From: Chrysogorgia sp. JL179-B06
Taxonomy: Eukaryota > Cnidaria > Anthozoa > Scleralcyonacea > Chrysogorgiidae
Assembly: GCA_035772405.1 (NCBI GenBank)
Contig: JAYKKM010000047.1
Location: forward strand, 4,141,501 to 4,205,500
Direction: 5' to 3'
Length of the DNA stretch: 64,000 nucleotides
Under the pieces are notes generated by a model that worked only from the letters and a program-made list of their open reading frames with translations, made no database searches and had not been told where the DNA came from. This document shows, piece by piece, positions 45,201-53,440 of this stretch. Every line of letters starts with the position of its first letter. Position 1 is the first letter of the stretch. A program made the position numbers and the translations under genes.

Positions 45201-46144
45201 CATTTGGGAAATCCATTCTTGATAACCAATATGTCCAGTATCGCCTTGCAGAACTGGCAACGGAAGTGGAGCTTCTGAGGTCTCTAACTTACAGAGTTGG
45301 TGGTAGGTATAAATAGTAATTATACACGTAGCTTTTTCGTACAACTTGCGACGCAAAACAAACAAACTTCAAGTTGCACACGACCATAATACTCTTCACA
45401 CGAAAAATGTCGCGCGTTGTAGAAGAGGGAAGATAATTAGATAAATGGCTATCGCCTCGAGCATCTCGAACGCTTTCTTCTTGCTCTCCCAACAACCGGT
45501 GTGCAACCATATGTTCTAAGGATTTATGCATGGTGAAGGAAAATTTCGAGTGTTGGAATATATACATTTTAAGACCAAACCGGGACCAGTTGCGAAAAAT
45601 GCAACTTCACGGCCTTCAGGCTGGAATTGAACCCGCGACCTTGCGATGCTAGTGCAGTACTCTGACCACTGAGCTAGAAGCCGTTGCCGAGAGCCTAGTC
45701 ACGAGTTCTGTATAGTGGTGGTAATGCCGGGATAATATTCTGGGTATATTACAAGTAATATTTGGCATTTCACTCGATTAAACTACATGTTCTAAGGATT
45801 TATGAACACGCCAAACCATGAATAGGTGATATGATTCCTGTAATATGGTTTTTATATAGAAAACTCAATAAACAACGTTGTCTGTTGTTTTAGGTCTCTA
45901 CGCAAAAGGCGAAGAAGTGAATTTGCTTGCAAGCATGGCGAAGTTGAAGGCTGGGCGCTTGGTGAGAGAAGTGTCTGACACGTGCCTACAATTTTGGGGT
46001 GGAATGGGATACAGTACAGAGACTCTGATCAGTAGACTATATCGCGATTTACGGCTTCTATCGATTGGTGGAGGAGCTGATGAAGTTATGCTCTCTGTAA
46101 TTTGCAAACTCGCCGGCTTGCTTCCTTCTAAGAAGAAACGTTGA
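27326..46144 (+). CDS. Acyl-CoA dehydrogenase, mitochondrial, complete (five exons)
   Basis: Join of 27326-27659, 39219-39428, 43192-43503, 45141-45302 and 45894-46144: 1269 bp, 422 residues plus TGA. All introns are GT-AG and phase 1. The N-terminus ([20 protein letters not shown]…SRLLSS) is basic and Arg-rich, a likely mitochondrial presequence. ACAD signature 1 ([13 protein letters not shown]) is at residues 160-172 and signature 2 ([20 protein letters not shown]) in the last exon. The usual MCAD-type glutamate site is Gly here (IGGGADEV), while Glu278 in VNER aligns with the catalytic base of long-chain and isovaleryl dehydrogenases. Length is normal. It is FAD-dependent and oxidises an acyl-CoA at alpha-beta; closest in style to proteins annotated as probable acyl-CoA dehydrogenase 6, but the substrate is not determinable. 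Confidence 0.92.
27949..28106 (+). repeat. 12-bp minisatellite, about 13 perfect copies
   Basis: Unit cttcagtatggc repeated without visible error. As 12 is a multiple of 3, several frames stay open through it. It abuts the tRNA-derived tandem array within intron 1 of the dehydrogenase. Confidence 0.97.
28107..29606 (+). repeat. Tandem array of a 279-bp tRNA-derived unit (five full copies)
   Basis: The junction aaggcctt recurs at 28112, 28391, 28670, 28954, 29233 and 29512: periods 279, 279, 284, 279, 279. Each unit has a conserved non-tRNA part (gttgcatttttcgcaactgg … ttaccaccaccatatataca) and a tRNA-like part of 75 nt at 28322, 28601, 28885, 29164 and 29443. The tRNA-like parts have A box tagctcagtgg (ttgctcagtgg in copies 1-2), B box gggttcaattcc and the acceptor pairing ggcttcc/ggaaggc. 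The anticodon loop CTAGCAT/C gives AGC. The sixth copy is cut by a TA tract. Confidence 0.9.
29443..29517 (+). tRNA. tRNA-Ala-like module in the array (last of five)
   Basis: This copy has the stem-forming acceptor ends, tagctcagtggtcagagca, an anticodon loop with AGC, and gggttctattcc, which has lost the consensus B box at one base. Copy 4 (29164-29238) has a fully paired anticodon stem (ctgca/tgcag). The modules could be pol III promoters. I treat them as SINE heads and not as translation tRNAs, since the acceptor stem has a mismatch. Confidence 0.4.
29607..29643. repeat. (TA)n tract ending the array
   Basis: Short TA microsatellite joined directly to the truncated sixth unit. Confidence 0.9.
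29644..30524. other. No gene seen (intron 1)
   Basis: AT-rich intron sequence without repeats that I recognise. Confidence 0.5.
30525..32370 (-). pseudogene. Penelope-like retroelement, RT and GIY-YIG, truncated at both ends
   Basis: Minus-strand order: N-terminal region ([18 protein letters not shown] near 32310), [13 protein letters not shown] (32150), RT with [12 protein letters not shown] (32050), [20 protein letters not shown] and [10 protein letters not shown] (31880-31760), [16 protein letters not shown] (31640), [16 protein letters not shown] (31440) and [10 protein letters not shown] (catalytic IDD, 31360). Then come [12 protein letters not shown] (31250), the linker, a Cys-rich [11 protein letters not shown], and GIY-YIG endonuclease with [20 protein letters not shown] and RFAEHL (30750-30640). 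An internal deletion or A/T-rich insertion near 31290-31320, stops and missing ends make it dead. It sits antisense in intron 1 of the dehydrogenase. Confidence 0.9.
32371..32840. other. No gene seen (intron 1)
   Basis: AT-rich intron sequence between the Penelope-like copy and the microsatellite cluster. Confidence 0.5.
32841..33216. repeat. 49-bp duplication followed by (TCTA)n, (CTCC)n and (CT)n microsatellites
   Basis: gggaatcttcagtattggag is present twice with a 49-bp period (32849, 32898), followed by about 285 bp of pyrimidine-rich simple repeat changing from TCTA to CCCT to CT. The long Ser/Leu/Tyr ORFs are translation of the repeat. Confidence 0.95.
33524..35166. repeat. 82-bp satellite, about 20 copies
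   Basis: Successive copies of cccaataaaggcttctcggc are 82 bp apart (for example 33608, 33690). Copies are nearly identical (for example taccacacc versus tactacacc); copies at the two ends vary most, as expected for an array homogenised by unequal exchange. It lies in intron 1 of the dehydrogenase. No conserved frame. Confidence 0.96.
35232..35975. mobile_element. hAT-type non-autonomous element, 744 bp
   Basis: Terminal inverted repeats caggggcgtaggaagc / gcttcctacgcccctg are flanked by the perfect 8-bp duplication aggtgcac (35224-35231, 35976-35983), the hallmark of hAT elements. G/C-rich subterminal runs (ggccccccc) are present at both ends. No transposase. Confidence 0.88.
35984..36990. 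other. No gene seen (intron 1)
   Basis: Intron sequence with a pure C run at about 36600-36618. Confidence 0.5.
37000..37990 (+). pseudogene. LINE (CR1/jockey-type) C-terminal fragment, split by a MITE
   Basis: First part (37000-37246): [56 protein letters not shown]. Second part (37703 on): [34 protein letters not shown], then a stop-containing tail. This is the conserved region after the RT in many animal LINEs. The two parts join in frame when 37251-37702 is removed. Confidence 0.8.
37251..37698. mobile_element. TTAA-flanked MITE, 448 bp (piggyBac-like)
   Basis: TTAA at 37247-37250 and 37699-37702. Ends ctctttcctgac and gtcaggaaagag are inverted repeats. Its removal restores the LINE frame (PLRLL then RPTNQY), confirming the boundaries. 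Confidence 0.85.
37991..39100. other. No firm gene; hairpins and hammerhead-like remnant
   Basis: Foldback at 38180-38296 (atgactggttccgagggaaa with its imperfect complement). At 38765-38788 the minus strand has ctgacgaagggcc…gcccgaaac, resembling a Penelope-type hammerhead core. A frame at 38940-39080 ([16 protein letters not shown]…) followed by a ctgaaga…gaaac motif (39093-39117) and a TA tract looks like the tail of a Penelope-like copy. Confidence 0.4.
39219..39428 (+). CDS. Acyl-CoA dehydrogenase exon 2
   Basis: Acceptor tactttag at 39211-39218; encodes [16 protein letters not shown] through signature 1 ([13 protein letters not shown]) to KKG. Donor gag|gtagag with G at 39429, phase 1. 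Confidence 0.92.
39838..42305 (-). pseudogene. BEL/Pao retrotransposon pol fragment with internal inversion
   Basis: On the minus strand: aspartic protease ([12 protein letters not shown], near 42200), the long linker ([36 protein letters not shown]; 41930-41780), RT ([16 protein letters not shown] and [26 protein letters not shown]; 41350-41220), the region [15 protein letters not shown] and [12 protein letters not shown] (41000-40790), RNase H ([20 protein letters not shown] and [19 protein letters not shown]; 40610-40440) and the pre-integrase linker to about 39838. Gag, integrase and LTRs are absent. A segment of RT (about 41005-41218) is on the opposite strand. It lies antisense in intron 2 of the dehydrogenase. 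Confidence 0.88.
41005..41218 (+). pseudogene. Inverted segment of the BEL/Pao RT
   Basis: Only in the + frame does this stretch read [37 protein letters not shown] and [13 protein letters not shown]. These belong between FRFLFN and AKLPLHKWE of the minus-strand copy. The catalytic YVDD region is degraded to YLEV. Confidence 0.8.
42350..43191. other. No gene seen (intron 2)
   Basis: At 42580-42800 the minus strand has a weak Harbinger-transposase-like run ([15 protein letters not shown]) that I do not support further. A hairpin with cccagggccatttt/aaaatgccctggg lies at 43036-43094. Confidence 0.4.
43192..43503 (+). CDS. Acyl-CoA dehydrogenase exon 3
   Basis: Acceptor tttcag ending 43191; encodes the middle beta domain ([14 protein letters not shown] … FDDVRVP) and VNER with the likely catalytic Glu278. 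Donor ACAG|GTGAGT with G at 43504, phase 1. Confidence 0.93.
43660..44095. repeat. 15-bp minisatellite (tttttatgcaaaatc)
   Basis: About 28 copies, with variants gcaaaagc, gcaaaatc and tacaaaatc, begin about 150 bp after the exon 3 donor. Long read-through frames here (SFYAK, FMQNL) are repeat translation. Confidence 0.93.
44276..44984. mobile_element. TTAA-flanked element, 709 bp (piggyBac-like MITE)
   Basis: TTAA at 44272-44275 and 44985-44988. Inverted ends agtgcatatgcaacgaaatt and aatttcgttgcataggcact. Same terminal family as 59592-60377. No ORF. Confidence 0.75.
45141..45302 (+). CDS. Acyl-CoA dehydrogenase exon 4
   Basis: Acceptor tgctttccag to 45140; encodes [38 protein letters not shown] and [10 protein letters not shown] of the C-terminal helical domain. 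Donor gttggtg|gtaggt, phase 1. Confidence 0.92.
45510..45805 (-). mobile_element. Solo copy of the 279-bp tRNA-derived repeat
   Basis: A reverse-orientation copy of the unit in the 28.1-29.6 kb array, including its tRNA-like part (about 45611-45683, minus strand: agctcagtgg, ggttcaattcc). The sequence atgttctaaggatttatg is present at both ends (about 45508-45525 and 45788-45805), either a target duplication or the overlap of a unit longer than one period. It lies in intron 4 of the dehydrogenase. Confidence 0.85.
45894..46144 (+). CDS. Acyl-CoA dehydrogenase exon 5 and stop
   Basis: Acceptor ttgttttag to 45893; encodes [20 protein letters not shown] signature 2 and the end LLPSKKKR, with TGA at 46142-46144. 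Possible poly(A) signal AATAAA at 46481. Confidence 0.93.
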
Positions 46145-46242
46145 CAATCCCTGTCTTTTACTAATTTACGGATATATTGCAGAATATAAAGATAATTAAT
46201 ATAAAATCGGCCAAATTCTCAAAAGAACTGGATATAATATGA

Positions 46243-46386
46243 AAAGGAGAAATAAGAGAACTTCATGTGTCCTCCTTCCAGTCAGACCTGAAGAACGACA
46301 TATCGTCCGAAACGTCGCCATGAATATACATAAGTATTCTTACTTAAGTATTTTTCGACACATTGAAGTTCTCTTATTTCTCCTTT
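46243..46386. repeat. Hairpin with hammerhead-like core
   Basis: Outer arms aggagaaataagagaacttc and its complement (46358-46386) enclose ctgaaga (46288-46294) and gaaac (46309-46313) with a 4-bp stem between. The 3' part (gaaacgtcg-ccatgaa…catttttcgacacattgaag type) recurs at 55573-55650. Confidence 0.6.
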
Positions 46387-46814
46387 GCAGAATATAAAAC
46401 CATCCTTCAAGTGTTGAACAGGATTTCTCAAGAGTGAAATACCCTGTTCAGCACGAGCAATATATTTCATATTCCCAATAAATCATGTCTAGACAGAATA
46501 GGCTAACTCAATTCAGATCATGTGATGTCAAACAGACACTATACCCTGGAGAATTGTTTCTTTCAAATTTAATGTAATTACTCCAGAGTAACATCTGTTT
46601 ACGTCACAAGTTCTGAATTGGGTGTTATGTTCTGTTTATTATATAAAAATACTCTTATCCACTCGCCAAGGCGTTGCATACAGATTGCTGATTGGTTGAA
46701 TCATAATTGGGCACATGTGAGATTATCATAATAATATCACGATCATCTCGGAATAATTTGTGTCAAGGGGGACGTTTAACCTATACATATCCCACCTGAA
46801 TAATAGTTGAACCA
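46387..46814. other. No gene seen
   Basis: 3' flank of the dehydrogenase gene, AT-rich. Confidence 0.5.
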
Positions 46815-47156
46815 AGTCGAACTAATCGTCCTTATACAGTGTTAACATATTTGTAATGTATGGATTCTCCTGAGATAAATTGTAATATATCTTGTCAGCT
46901 GAAAATTTCATCTTCATCGACTTTTTTGCTGTTAAAGTTGACGGAAATGACGTCAAATCAGGAATCTGTCTATATGAAAACCTCTTTACAGATGCCCGAT
47001 TTGACGTCATTTCCGTCAACTTTAACAGCCAAAAAGTCTATGAAGATGAAGTTTTCAGCTGACAAGATATATTACAATTTATCTCAGGAGAATCCATAGA
47101 TTACAAATATGTTAAATCCCCACAGACGTTATAGGCACTTTAACGAGGGACGATTA
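46815..47156. mobile_element. Foldback MITE, about 342 bp
   Basis: Near-complete palindrome from aactaatcgtcc to ggacgattagtt; the inner arms (atggattctcctgagataaa and complement, 46860-47098) are almost exact, with a 40-bp loop near 46970. No clear target duplication. Confidence 0.8.
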
Positions 47157-47559
47157 GTTTTAATTATTCCAAACTGTCACAAACCCTAAGCTACTCGACG
47201 TTTGTGGACATATAATCACTAATATTCCTCATACCGTGCTATTACTTAATAATTTACATATGTGAATTTTGATTATGAATGAATGAATGACACATTTATT
47301 TACTGAGGGTAGTCCAAGATATTGTAACGTATAATGTAAGGTTGCAGGGCTCCAGTTGATAGCAGTAGCTGTCACTACTGATAATAAAACAATGTTTAAT
47401 AAAATAATGTTTACTTTAAAATAATGCAACCATTGTAATAAAAATACTTCTTTGCTTGTTCAGTTCTTACCCGAGGTAAATGTAACATGTTGCTTTGTCT
47501 AGTTGAATAACTACTATGGTACAGAGCTATTAAAAGTAAAATACTTTTTAAAAAATTGT

Positions 47560-48668
47560 GGAAATGCTCCTGTATACATTTTTAACTAGTTTAAAAACAT
47601 GCATATCTCGCCTACTTTGTAGAGAGAGGTCAATTTTATTCTATAGCTCTATCACTCTCAGCTATTCTATAGTTACAATCCTTGCAGCACGCCGATGGAG
47701 TTTCTCTAAACTTGTAGCGTTGCCTACTCCACAGCAATCCCATACTGTGTCACAATATTCAACAATAAGGGAGAATGAAAGACACATAAATAATATTTCC
47801 ACAGTGAGATGTTATATCTCTAATACGCCTTAACATCCCTAGCCTCCTGCCCTAGATTGTTGGGGGCTTCGGTGGTCTAGTGGTCCCACCTCTAAGGTCA
47901 AGGTTCGGACATTTGATTGCACGTGGAAAGAGTTGGTCAACACTCTGCCGAAAGTCGTGGGTTTTCTCCGGTTTCCTCCCACAGGGAAGTTGACAGGGCG
48001 GGTTAGGATAAATAGTTAGGAAAACTAATGATAAAAACTGTAAAAATAAATAGCTAAGGTTAATTGATTGGGGTACTGGGTACTAGGTACTGAATATAAT
48101 AGAATACATTGTCGATGTTGTAAAGCGCATTTGATCATATACACATGCTAATTTGCGCTATATAAATAGTAAACATTATTATTATTATTATTATAAAATA
48201 TATTGAACATGGGATTTCCATGTAATACATTCATCAAATAAGACTCCAAGGTATTTAAATTCGAATACACGCTTAATAGGACGGCCTTAAATCATAATAG
48301 TACTGGAATCAGTAACGTGCCGAGAGAGCTTAGCATGTGTTCCGAATAACATTGATTGAGATCATTAACGTCAAAACAAACAACAGGTGATCGAGTATTG
48401 GTCCCTGTGGAACACCTGCAATAAGAGATTTAGGGTCCGAGAACACGCCTTCAAATCCAACGACCTGGGTTCTACCGTGAATGTAATCCCCAAACCATAC
48501 ATGCTCTTGATCCACGATTACCAAGGCACACAGCTTGTGTAACAACACAAAGTGGTCAATAGCTATATCAGAAGCCTTCCGGAAATCAATAAATACGGCC
48601 CCCGTTATTTGACCTTGTTCGATGTGCGCTGAGTGGGAAACAGTGAATTCCACATGTGTCGAAGCCAA
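47560..48668 (-). pseudogene. LINE fragment: RT and C-terminal region, split by a SINE
   Basis: 48668-48330 (minus) reads ITGAVFIDFRKASD, WFGDYIHGRTQVVGFEGV, SDPKSLIAGVPQGPI, the RT region before the catalytic box. 47835-47575 (minus) reads CDTVWDCCGVGNATSLEKLH and RRAARIV, the region after RT. A tRNA-derived SINE lies between. Several stops; the catalytic FADD box is lost. Confidence 0.75.
47855..48195 (+). mobile_element. tRNA-derived SINE inside the LINE fragment
   Basis: Head gggggcttcggtggtctagt (A-box-like), body with gtgggttttctccggtttcc, and tail gcgctatataaatagtaaac followed by (ATT)n. A tail shaped like a LINE 3' end is usual for SINEs mobilised by LINEs. No clean target duplication identified. 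Confidence 0.7.
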
Positions 48669-48839
48669 TAAATCATTTCCTCGTCACATCAGGCGTTTTC
48701 TTGAAATTTAACAACGAAACGATTGTCATACTGACTGGTTTCTTTGGCAGATATGCGTTTCCAATTCCCCGTCCCTTTAAATATTATGAAAGGTTTGATA
48801 CGCAGCTGTCCGTCTCAAAAAATGGTTAGTTGTATCGAC

Positions 48840-49260
48840 ACCATACAGTCTTTGCTCCCGTGTGGAACTATAGGTTCTTCGTTTTGTGTTGAGAAAAATT
48901 CAAGTGGAGTTTGATCCATGTTGGCGATATCTTTTTGCTCGCACAACCCGACCAACCCGGTTTGATTTGGGAACAACACCCGAGTATTCCCTGCTGATCT
49001 TCTGACAAAGCCGTGGAATTGTTGGGATAGACTATACGTAGAGATTATGGCGGCTTTTGAGATGTGTTAGTTGGTCTTCGCAGTAAAATACGGAAACGAG
49101 ATTTCAGATTTTGAAACCAGGAATCAGACATCCTGCACTCAGCTTTTGGGAACATGTCTTCCATGAGTTTCTTTGCACATGCAGAAACCACCAATCCCCA
49201 CCATTCTTTATCTTTTATTCCCTTATTCGGCATATAACCTTTCAGGATAGTTTCCTCCAT
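48840..49260 (-). pseudogene. Pogo/Tigger-like transposase remnant
   Basis: Minus-strand frame at 49260-49045 has KEWWGLVVSACAKKL and WFQNLKSRFRILLRRPTNTS, like the CENP-B-type DNA-binding region of pogo transposases (WLxxFKxRxxISLRRxTN). Downstream (about 48930) is IANMDQTPLEFF, matching the NMDETP catalytic block. No intact frame joins them, and the rest of the DDE domain is not clear. The upstream minus frame at 49677-49387 may be its N-terminal part. Confidence 0.55.
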
Positions 49261-49679
49261 ATCAGGATAAAATGCTTTCTTGCCACATCCTGTCTTTTTC
49301 GATTCATGGGTGGCCGAACGAATCTTGCTCTCATTCGTGATCCAGTTGTGTGTTCTAAAATTAATCTTATGCTTATGTATTTTATTCTAGTTCTCTTGCC
49401 GCTCTAGATTTGTTGTCGTACTTCTTGTATAAAGCGATGAACAGCTTTTGTTCGCGGGTCCATTGCTTTCTTTTTTCAGCGATCGGATTTTCTTTACCGT
49501 CCAAAGCTTGTGGCATGCATGATGGACTGACCGGATTCGTTTCTGTTTGACACTTTCTGCAAATTCCGACTTTGTGCTGCGGTTTGTAGTGACTAATATT
49601 TTTCTGTTTCTATATACAGGCGTTTCTGGAGCGCATATTGCACAAGCAGTCTTAAAAATTGAGGAAATGTAAGACATTT

Positions 49680-50927
49680 AAAAGAGCCATATAATATATA
49701 TATAACCTCGTTTGGTCGATCTTTACAGCAAAATTATCCTGCCCTTGGTCTCTTCGCACAGACCTCGCTCATTCACAACCTCGTTCCCAGGGCCTTATCT
49801 CCGCTCGCCGCCCGCCCCCAATGTTCTATCTCGGCGATCGCAGCGATTATATGGAAACACTGGTTCAGCGATCCTGGCGATCTCAGCGATCGGTATGTAC
49901 TCCAGCGACATTCGGCTATATATCTATAAAACACATTACTGTGGTAAGATTAAACGGTTCCTTCATTGTATACATCACGCATATTTAGATGAATCAGTGA
50001 AACTAAAGCATTTTATGTAAATATTTTATGTAAATAGCTGTAAAATAATTTTATCTGTCTTGAAGACGTAGCTGTGCGCAAGCTCTTCTCTCATTCGAAA
50101 AGCTGCAAGCTCTTCTCTCATTCGAAATAACTCAAAAACGACGTTTCCTTATCAGTAAGGCCTATTTCAAACGTCGAATTTATCATGTGTCGAATCTAAT
50201 ACACAGTTAGGTTCGACAAAATTCGACGTCGGTTTCAAACATGATCGAATTTATCATGTGTCGAACGTATAATCGAACATATAATCCCGTAAAAAGAACT
50301 CGTTCGGATTGCATTTTAAAAGTACTGCCATTCTCGTCCCAGTTTGTTTGGACGAACTTGCGCCAAGAGCAACTAGAATAAAAAGCTGTGCTTGCGATAG
50401 TAAAAGAAAGTTGTCTTTGTTTACTTCGTGCATGACGATCGCCACGATCGCTACGAAATTGAGCGATCGCAGCGATCGTAGCGATTATATGGAAACATGG
50501 CGATCGCTACGATCGCCGGTTTTAAAATTGAGCGATCGTAGCGACTAGCGATCATATGGAAACCAGGCTCGAAAACTTTAAAAGGATGGTGTACTGTACT
50601 GATGTGGGATGTCTAATGTTTGGTGAAGGCCTTTTGTCAGATCAGAGTGAAAATATTGAGATTCGTGATCCGGGTATTAAGAAAAGCCAATGCAACACAA
50701 AAATAATAACTTCAGAGGGATTACATAAAGGAAACTTTCGTTGAGTGGGTTACGGCTTTTATTAACAGCGGGAATATGTGAGATTACACAAACGTTCATG
50801 TCCGACGTAATAGGGGACGTAATAGGGGTTGGGGTCCTGGAGTTTGGACCACTGATCTCTAAATAAAGACTGGATCGAGCAACCATGCATTGTTCAGAAA
50901 ATGAAGCCGGAAGTTCGCCATTATTAA
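49680..50927. other. No firm gene; gatcg-rich repeat
   Basis: Clusters of gcgatcgcagcgat-like sequence followed by tatatggaaac occur at 49838-49900 and 50455-50565 in both orientations, likely the ends of a MITE family. A CpG-decayed hammerhead-like remnant is at 50611-50640 (minus). Confidence 0.45.
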
Positions 50928-51660
50928 AGAGTGAGTGTCAGGGTAGTGCTTTGCGCGCTTGTTTTCTTCTTGGCGGCCATTTTATGGGACGCCTATTTCA
51001 GTTTACAAACGAATCCGTCGATATTTGATCAATCCTTCTTATAAATTATCCATTTTCAAGTTTTCTCGGAAGTAAATATACCTGAGTGATCAATTATTGT
51101 GATATTTTTCGTAAAATTTATCATTTACTATAGTAATCTTTTCGGAAGTAAATATACCTGAGTGATCAATTATTGTGATATTTTTCGTAAAATTTATCAT
51201 TTACTATAGTAATCTTTTCGATACATAGAAGCTGCTACGAGCGCTTCGCCTCCGAAGCGTGGAAGGCCGGGTTATGCTGCTGAAACAGCGCGAATAAGTT
51301 TGCGAATGGAAGTGTTTGATGAGTGACTAGTAAAGAAATATATTTTGTTTCTTCTGATGTTTTGTTCATTTGAATTTGCAAAGATTCAGGAACTAAAGCC
51401 ATCCGGGCCAGCTTGTTCGTCAGAAACGGCGTTGCGTGCGGCCCGCAGTGGTTCACAAACAAGCGAACCGCAACTGTTCAAATCGTCTTGAACATTAACT
51501 TCATAACGCCCCGAAGTCAGGATCGGACTCCAATTTCAACATTTCCAAATAAATCTAGAGTTCACATGCAAATTATAGTTCTAACGATGCGATGCACTGC
51601 AATCAATTGGTATGAAAACAAAAACACAAGCGCGCAAAGCACTACCCTGACACTCACTCT
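50928..51660. mobile_element. TTAA-flanked element, 733 bp, 30-plus-bp TIRs
   Basis: TTAA at 50924-50927 and 51661-51664. The ends agagtgagtgtcagggtagt and actaccctgacactcactct are perfect inverted repeats, extending inward through gctttgcgcgcttg. Inside are two direct 76-bp repeats (51066-51220). Small ORFs on both strands are not recognised. Confidence 0.88.
51066..51220 (+). repeat. Two tandem 76-bp copies
   Basis: The block from tcggaagtaaatatacctga to tatagtaatcttt occurs twice, identical as far as I can see. Confidence 0.9.
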
Positions 51661-51664
51661 TTAA

Positions 51665-52300
51665 GGGACCAACTGAGGTTCCTATGAGGTTTTTTGTTGG
51701 ATTATTGGACGAGCGTCACATGCAGTTTGATTTGCTTGCAAACTCGGAGCTTCTAAATCTCTCGTCAATTTACATTATGCAAATATGCAAGCTTCAAAAT
51801 CAGCTCATCAGATACAATAGAAACCTCAATACGGTCCTATTTTTGAGATGCAGGGACAAATCCCACCATATTAAATGCACTCGGGTCGCTACAAAGCCAT
51901 TTAGCTAGTTTGTGTAACTATATTGCTTTTCTCTATTCAATCGGATGTCACTATTTTCCTAATTGGAATTAAATTAAAAAATTAACTGTTCGAAATAGTC
52001 AATGCAGAGGTTAATGAAAAATTAATGTAACAGCTGCAGGTCTTGTGTAGCTGGTCTTGTGTTTTAATATTTACATAAAAACATATTAAGTTATAATAAC
52101 TTCCTCGTCGGTGAATTTAATGCTTATTTATAGAATACCAATAATATTTTGATATTTCAACTCGGCCATCAAGAGATGGACCAAATTATTTATTTTGTTT
52201 TTACATATAATTATATATTGTGTGCTGTATTTTAATTATTCATTCTGAGTTTTCAAAAACCTCTGGTACTTTGTTAACCTTCTTCTCTCCAGCGTTCTTA
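51665..52300. other. No gene seen; 3' flank of the 255-aa ORF
   Basis: On the minus strand an AATAAA lies near 52190, about 100 nt downstream of the stop of the ORF at 52301-53068. Otherwise non-coding. Confidence 0.45.
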
Positions 52301-53068
52301 CTATACTTTGTAAGTCGCTTTGAAAAACTCCCACGTCTTAAACGATCTCGTACCGGTCTTGTCGAACATTTCAACACTGGAGTCCTCAAGGTTGGTTGGC
52401 AAGAGATACGGCGGGTAATAGACCGTCAATGTTTTATCCGGCCGGAGTTTCAGCCCCAGAACGTCAGCCCAAATGAACGAGTTGAGACTCACGATAACCA
52501 GTTCAAGACTCATGCCCTTCGCCATGATGAAATTTACCAAGCCACGAACTGACAAGTCCCGTCCTGTTTCAAAGATCAGCCGATTGTCATCGTTCCCGAG
52601 GCTGTTCACCTTGCCGCTGTAGACTATTCGGACCCCCGAGTATCCGATTTTGACGAACTTGTCGACGAATTTGGCAATCGCTCCTATACCGTCGTCGCTC
52701 TGGTTGAAACTGCCATGATAAAACTTTCGCGACTGTCTGTAGTAGGTCCTCACGCTGTCCCGGTCTTTCTTCCATACATTTCTTGTATACCGTCCCGACA
52801 TTGAGCCGACGAAAATCGTCGGCAAACGGGTCTTGTCTGGAAAAACTGGACCCTCTTCTTCGGGAAGAATATCCCGTCGGCTACGAGTCGCGGGCAAGCT
52901 GCTGCTTCGCACATCACTTGAAGATGGACGACTACTACTCGAAGGACGATCCATATTTCTCCGCAGAACTTTGTATTTTGCTTTGCGTAATGAAAATTCT
53001 AACTCGCCGCGGTTATGTATCCAAGAGACGCTCGTGCACCTGTCAAATGACGTCACATTTGTTTGCAC
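52301..53068 (-). CDS. Unrecognised intronless ORF, 255 aa
   Basis: One uninterrupted frame in a region where chance frames are short. Residue 1 could be the ATG at 53068 or a Met 39 codons later (MDRPSSSSRPSSSDV). The N-terminal third is Ser/Arg-rich and probably disordered (SSSSRPSSSDVRSSSLPATR); the rest looks globular, with IGAIAKFVDKFVKIGYSGVR, GRDLSVRGLVNFIMAKGMSL and TVYYPPYLLP. There is no signal peptide or membrane helix. The base composition is richer in GC and CpG than its flanks, and a poly(A) signal follows. I recognise no family; it could be a lineage-specific gene, a retrocopy or part of a large transposon. Confidence 0.5.
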   Translation of the reverse strand: MQTNVTSFDRCTSVSWIHNRGELEFSLRKAKYKVLRRNMDRPSSSSRPSSSDVRSSSLPATRSRRDILPEEEGPVFPDKTRLPTIFVGSMSGRYTRNVWKKDRDSVRTYYRQSRKFYHGSFNQSDDGIGAIAKFVDKFVKIGYSGVRIVYSGKVNSLGNDDNRLIFETGRDLSVRGLVNFIMAKGMSLELVIVSLNSFIWADVLGLKLRPDKTLTVYYPPYLLPTNLEDSSVEMFDKTGTRSFKTWEFFKATYKV

Positions 53069-53440
53069 TCAAATAATGTATTATACAATATCACAATACC
53101 CCTACAATCTCGATTGTGATTGGCTAAAAATCTCTGTCAATGTTATCCTCAAATCCTCTGTCAATGTTATCCACGCCTTCTGCTTTGGCAAATATAACAT
53201 TGACCTTGGTCTAGATATATTGATATCATGCTCATCCTCATCCAATAATTGTTTGTTTGCATGATTGAAACCCATGTGACGTAATCAAAACACAAGAGAA
53301 GTGGGAGAAGCACGCTGAGATCTTGCTAATAGGTAGGTAATAATGATCGCCGAGGCGAGTTATTCCCCAACTTCTAGAGCGTTATATGGAGACCCGTACA
53401 AACGTATTATATTATTTATAAAATAATTCAGAAACAATTT
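53069..53440. other. No gene seen; upstream flank of the 255-aa ORF
   Basis: A CRE-like palindrome tgacgtca is at about 53046-53053, inside the longest form of the ORF and upstream of its internal Met. A short repeat (ctctgtcaatgttatcc) occurs at 53132 and 53158. Confidence 0.4.
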
